From Formicarius rufipectus (Eukaryota; Chordata; Aves; Passeriformes; Formicariidae): a DNA stretch of 64,000 nucleotides. The stretch covers positions 19,342 through 83,341 of the forward strand of contig VXAU01004007.1 in assembly GCA_013399695.1 (NCBI GenBank), given 5' to 3'. This document shows positions 61,463 to 64,000 of this stretch, piece after piece. Under the pieces are notes generated by a model. That model saw nothing but the letters and a program-made list of their open reading frames with translations. It made no database searches and was not told the DNA's origin. Numbering within the stretch: position 1 is the stretch's first letter; the number at the start of each line of letters is the position of its first letter. Position numbers and translations under genes: made by a program.

Positions 61463-64000
61463 GTGAGTATGAAATACCATATATTTATAATCAACTTTAT
61501 ATTAATAGAAGAGAAATAATAGCATTATCAACATGAAATGAGTGAATAGAAACGTAGGTAAATGCTGAGAAAATGAGGCATTTGGTGAAACAAGCTTATA
61601 CGGTTTTAGTGGAAGTGTTTGCTGGACTGCTGTCAGAACAATTGGAAAAGGTGTTGGAACTGCTTGGAAACAAGCAGGGAATATTTAACAAGTTACAGAT
61701 AGGCTCAGTAGAGGATAGAAGAGTGCTGTAAAGTGTTCGTGCATGGGAAAAAAGATCAGATGAACCTTTATCCTGTTGTACAGTGTGTTTCTAAAAGAAA
61801 ATGGTACTTTAGTGATGGGTATGTTTGATATATTCTCATTTAAGGTGGATCATGATTATTGTATCTGGAGTTTTCAATTACAGAAGTAGGTGACTGCAGC
61901 ATTCAAAGACATTTAAATGTTGACGTTAATATTTCATTGAGTTTGTACTCCCTTTTTTTGGTATATTTCAGGAAAAGCATCTCTGCACCTATTGTGCAGA
62001 GAATTCATGTTGCTTCCTATTGCTTTGTTGATACAGTGTTTTATAGTATGAAAAAGCAAAGCCATAATTCCTCCTTAAAATGGTAAATTAAGAAAAATGT
62101 AGTACAAGAACACAACAAGAGAGGTGTTGTGGCGGTGTCTTTAATACAATTGGTTTTGAAAACTTCATTGTCTTCTGTAAGGAATTAGTAGGTCACAAAC
62201 TCACAGAGTATGCTGAATTGTAAGGGACCCACAAAGATCATCAAAGTCTAGCTCTTCACCCTGCAAAGAACCATCTCCAAGAGTCACACCATGTGCCTGA
62301 GAGTATCATCCGAATGCTTCTTGAACTCTGTAAGGGTTGATGCTATGACCACTGCCCTGGGGAGCCTGTTCAGTGCCCAACCACCCTCTGGGTGAAGGAA
62401 TGTTTTTGTAATAGCCAACCTAAATCTTCCCTGACATAACTTCAGGCCATTGCCTTGGGTCCTGTCATAGGTCTTTTTTTATAGGGGAGGGTTTTCTGAT
62501 GTTCAGTTTTCACTTGAAGTAACCATACTGAGGAGGCTCTGCTAGATCTAAAAAGTGTGATTATGCAAGAGTAGAAATACTTTGAGGGATGCGTATGATT
62601 CCCTAATGTACTCAAATATACCTTTTTCATTTTACCTCTCCTCACCCTTTTCTTGTTAGTATGAAAACAGAAGGGACTGTAGGGTCAAAGGAATGTGTTT
62701 TTATAACTTTTTCTTTGCGGTGGTAAGAATTCTTGTGCTGTATCTTGAAATAAAATATAGCTATTCTTGAACACTCAATACAGAAATTGCTTTGTAAGAA
62801 TATTTTTAAGAAAGAAAGCATTCTGATTTGGGGGAAAATGTTTTACATAAACATTTTGTTAGATTGTAAATTTACTCATTGTGAAAGGGTAAACCATTGT
62901 CTTCTGCATTTGAAATTAATACAGCTGCATAGGCTTGAAAAGCGTTTCACATGCATATTTTTTCTATTGGTAGTTCTCAGGAGAATGGAGAAGGTTACAT
63001 GAGGCAATATAAGTGCATTGAAATAATTTAAATACATGAAAACATATTTACAACATTGTTAACATAGTTAACATAGCACTTTGGTCCTTTTTGTCTCTCT
63101 TTCAGAGACATAATAAAGCTTATTTTTAAGCCAGTTTTATCTCGTGTAAAGCACAGATGTTAATTCTGATCTGGCGGTATAAACCATGTGTCTTGTCTTG
63201 TAGGTGGCAATTTCTGTACAAAGTTACTGTAATTCTGTTTTGGTACCATAGGTAGAATCCCTCTTAATATGTTGTTTTCAGTATTTTCACTTGAGCCTAG
63301 TTCATCTGTTGCTTCCATCTAGGTAGTTTTTTAATGTTATTGAAAAGGTATTCTTCTATTGTTAGTGCTTTATCTTGGCTTTGTGCTTCATTATTCTCTG
63401 AAAGTCAATTTGTATTGATTGCTTGTAGATTGGAAGTTACTGCCGAATACCTGTAGCCTTGTTAGCAGCTTTTCTTTCAGGAGCTATATCAAACATCTCT
63501 GGATAAAGGCCAGATTTTAATGTCTAAATAAATCTGTTACAGTGTTGATGATATTTTAGTGCTTTGGATATTTTGTAGTAGGGTTTGTGAGGGTAAAGGA
63601 GAAATAGAGTTATGTTTCCAAAGTCTGTGTGGAGGTCTGTGGAGAGGGCAAAAAACTGGTCAACTGGCTTTAATATCATTAAGCCCCATAGTGGACCCTT
63701 TTACCAACAAGAAGAGTGGCTTCCTGCCACATGGGATTAACTGTCCCAAGTAAGTTGCCTGCTGGGGGTTCTCCTCAGTGTGTGATGGATAGGGAGGCAA
63801 GGTCTTGCTCATACAACTGTGGAAAATGTCATCTTCTTCATAGCCTTGACAGTGGTAGTAAATGTTTGGTGTGTTGACCTAGTTTCTGAGAATCCAGAGA
63901 TGTGATGTAGGATTTTCTTATCAAATAATACTAATGTCAGTTCTTCAGTCTTTTTATTCAGCATGTACTTAGGAGGGAGGAAAAATACTAAAAAAAAAGA
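61463..64000 (+). other. CLASP2: start of CLASP2 intron 7, cut by window edge
   Basis: The intron begins GTGAGT. It contains an antisense CR1 (62194-62470) and otherwise AT-rich sequence. No further CLASP2 exon or alternative first exon was found up to 64000. Confidence 0.85.
62194..62470 (-). mobile_element. CR1 LINE fragment, antisense, in intron 7
   Basis: Antisense CR1 words are clear: CTCACAGAGTATGCTGAATT, GTAAGGGACCCACAAAGATC, CATCCGAATGCTTCTTGAAC and CCACTGCCCTGGGGAGCCTG, followed by CCACCCTCTGGGTGAAGGAA. This differs from the subfamily seen at 54865. Confidence 0.9.

Overview
The window is vertebrate nuclear DNA, most likely from a bird. The evidence is at least eleven CR1 LINE fragments, several ending in the avian-type ATTCTATGATTC-like 3' tail, solo LTRs of an ERVL-like family, small introns for a large gene, and no Alu, L1 or B1 sequence. 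Runs of N (309, 25146, 25432-25434, 25778-25826, 42132-42134) mark it as draft assembly. A tRNA-headed SINE, rare in birds, may narrow the lineage.

Only one protein-coding gene is supported: the 5' part of CLASP2 (CLIP-associating protein 2, a microtubule plus-end stabiliser) on the + strand. Seven coding exons (26122-26316, 37505-37583, 48866-48969, 52321-52412, 52726-52801, 54293-54390, 61392-61462) join without any frame break into 238 residues plus one base. They cover the N-terminal TOG1 HEAT-repeat domain. The rest of the gene lies beyond the right edge. Exon 1 sits in a TATA-less CpG island (about 24900-26330) that holds a CCAT tetranucleotide tract and a short upstream ORF. A second CG-rich block at about 26930-27260 lies in intron 1 and carries a strong CTCF-like motif.

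Layout: 1-1020, LTR-like sequence, an antisense CR1 fragment and a CpG island; 1020-24400, AT-rich intergenic DNA with CR1 fragments and two related solo LTRs (4173-4935 and 11263-12024), the first nested inside a CR1; 24436-26121, a CR1 tail running into the CLASP2 promoter; 26122-64000, CLASP2 exons 1-7 and introns 1-7, with further CR1 copies, two SINE copies in intron 2, and an isolated CpG-rich island in intron 3 that may be an internal promoter.

No new gene system was found. The points most worth a second look are the intron 3 CpG island, the SINE with an 11-bp target duplication and ATCAG tail, the two LTRs with perfect 5-bp target duplications, the second donor after exon 1 that would add a stop codon, and the CTCF-like motifs. 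Most other open reading frames are chance frames in repeats, introns or CpG islands.
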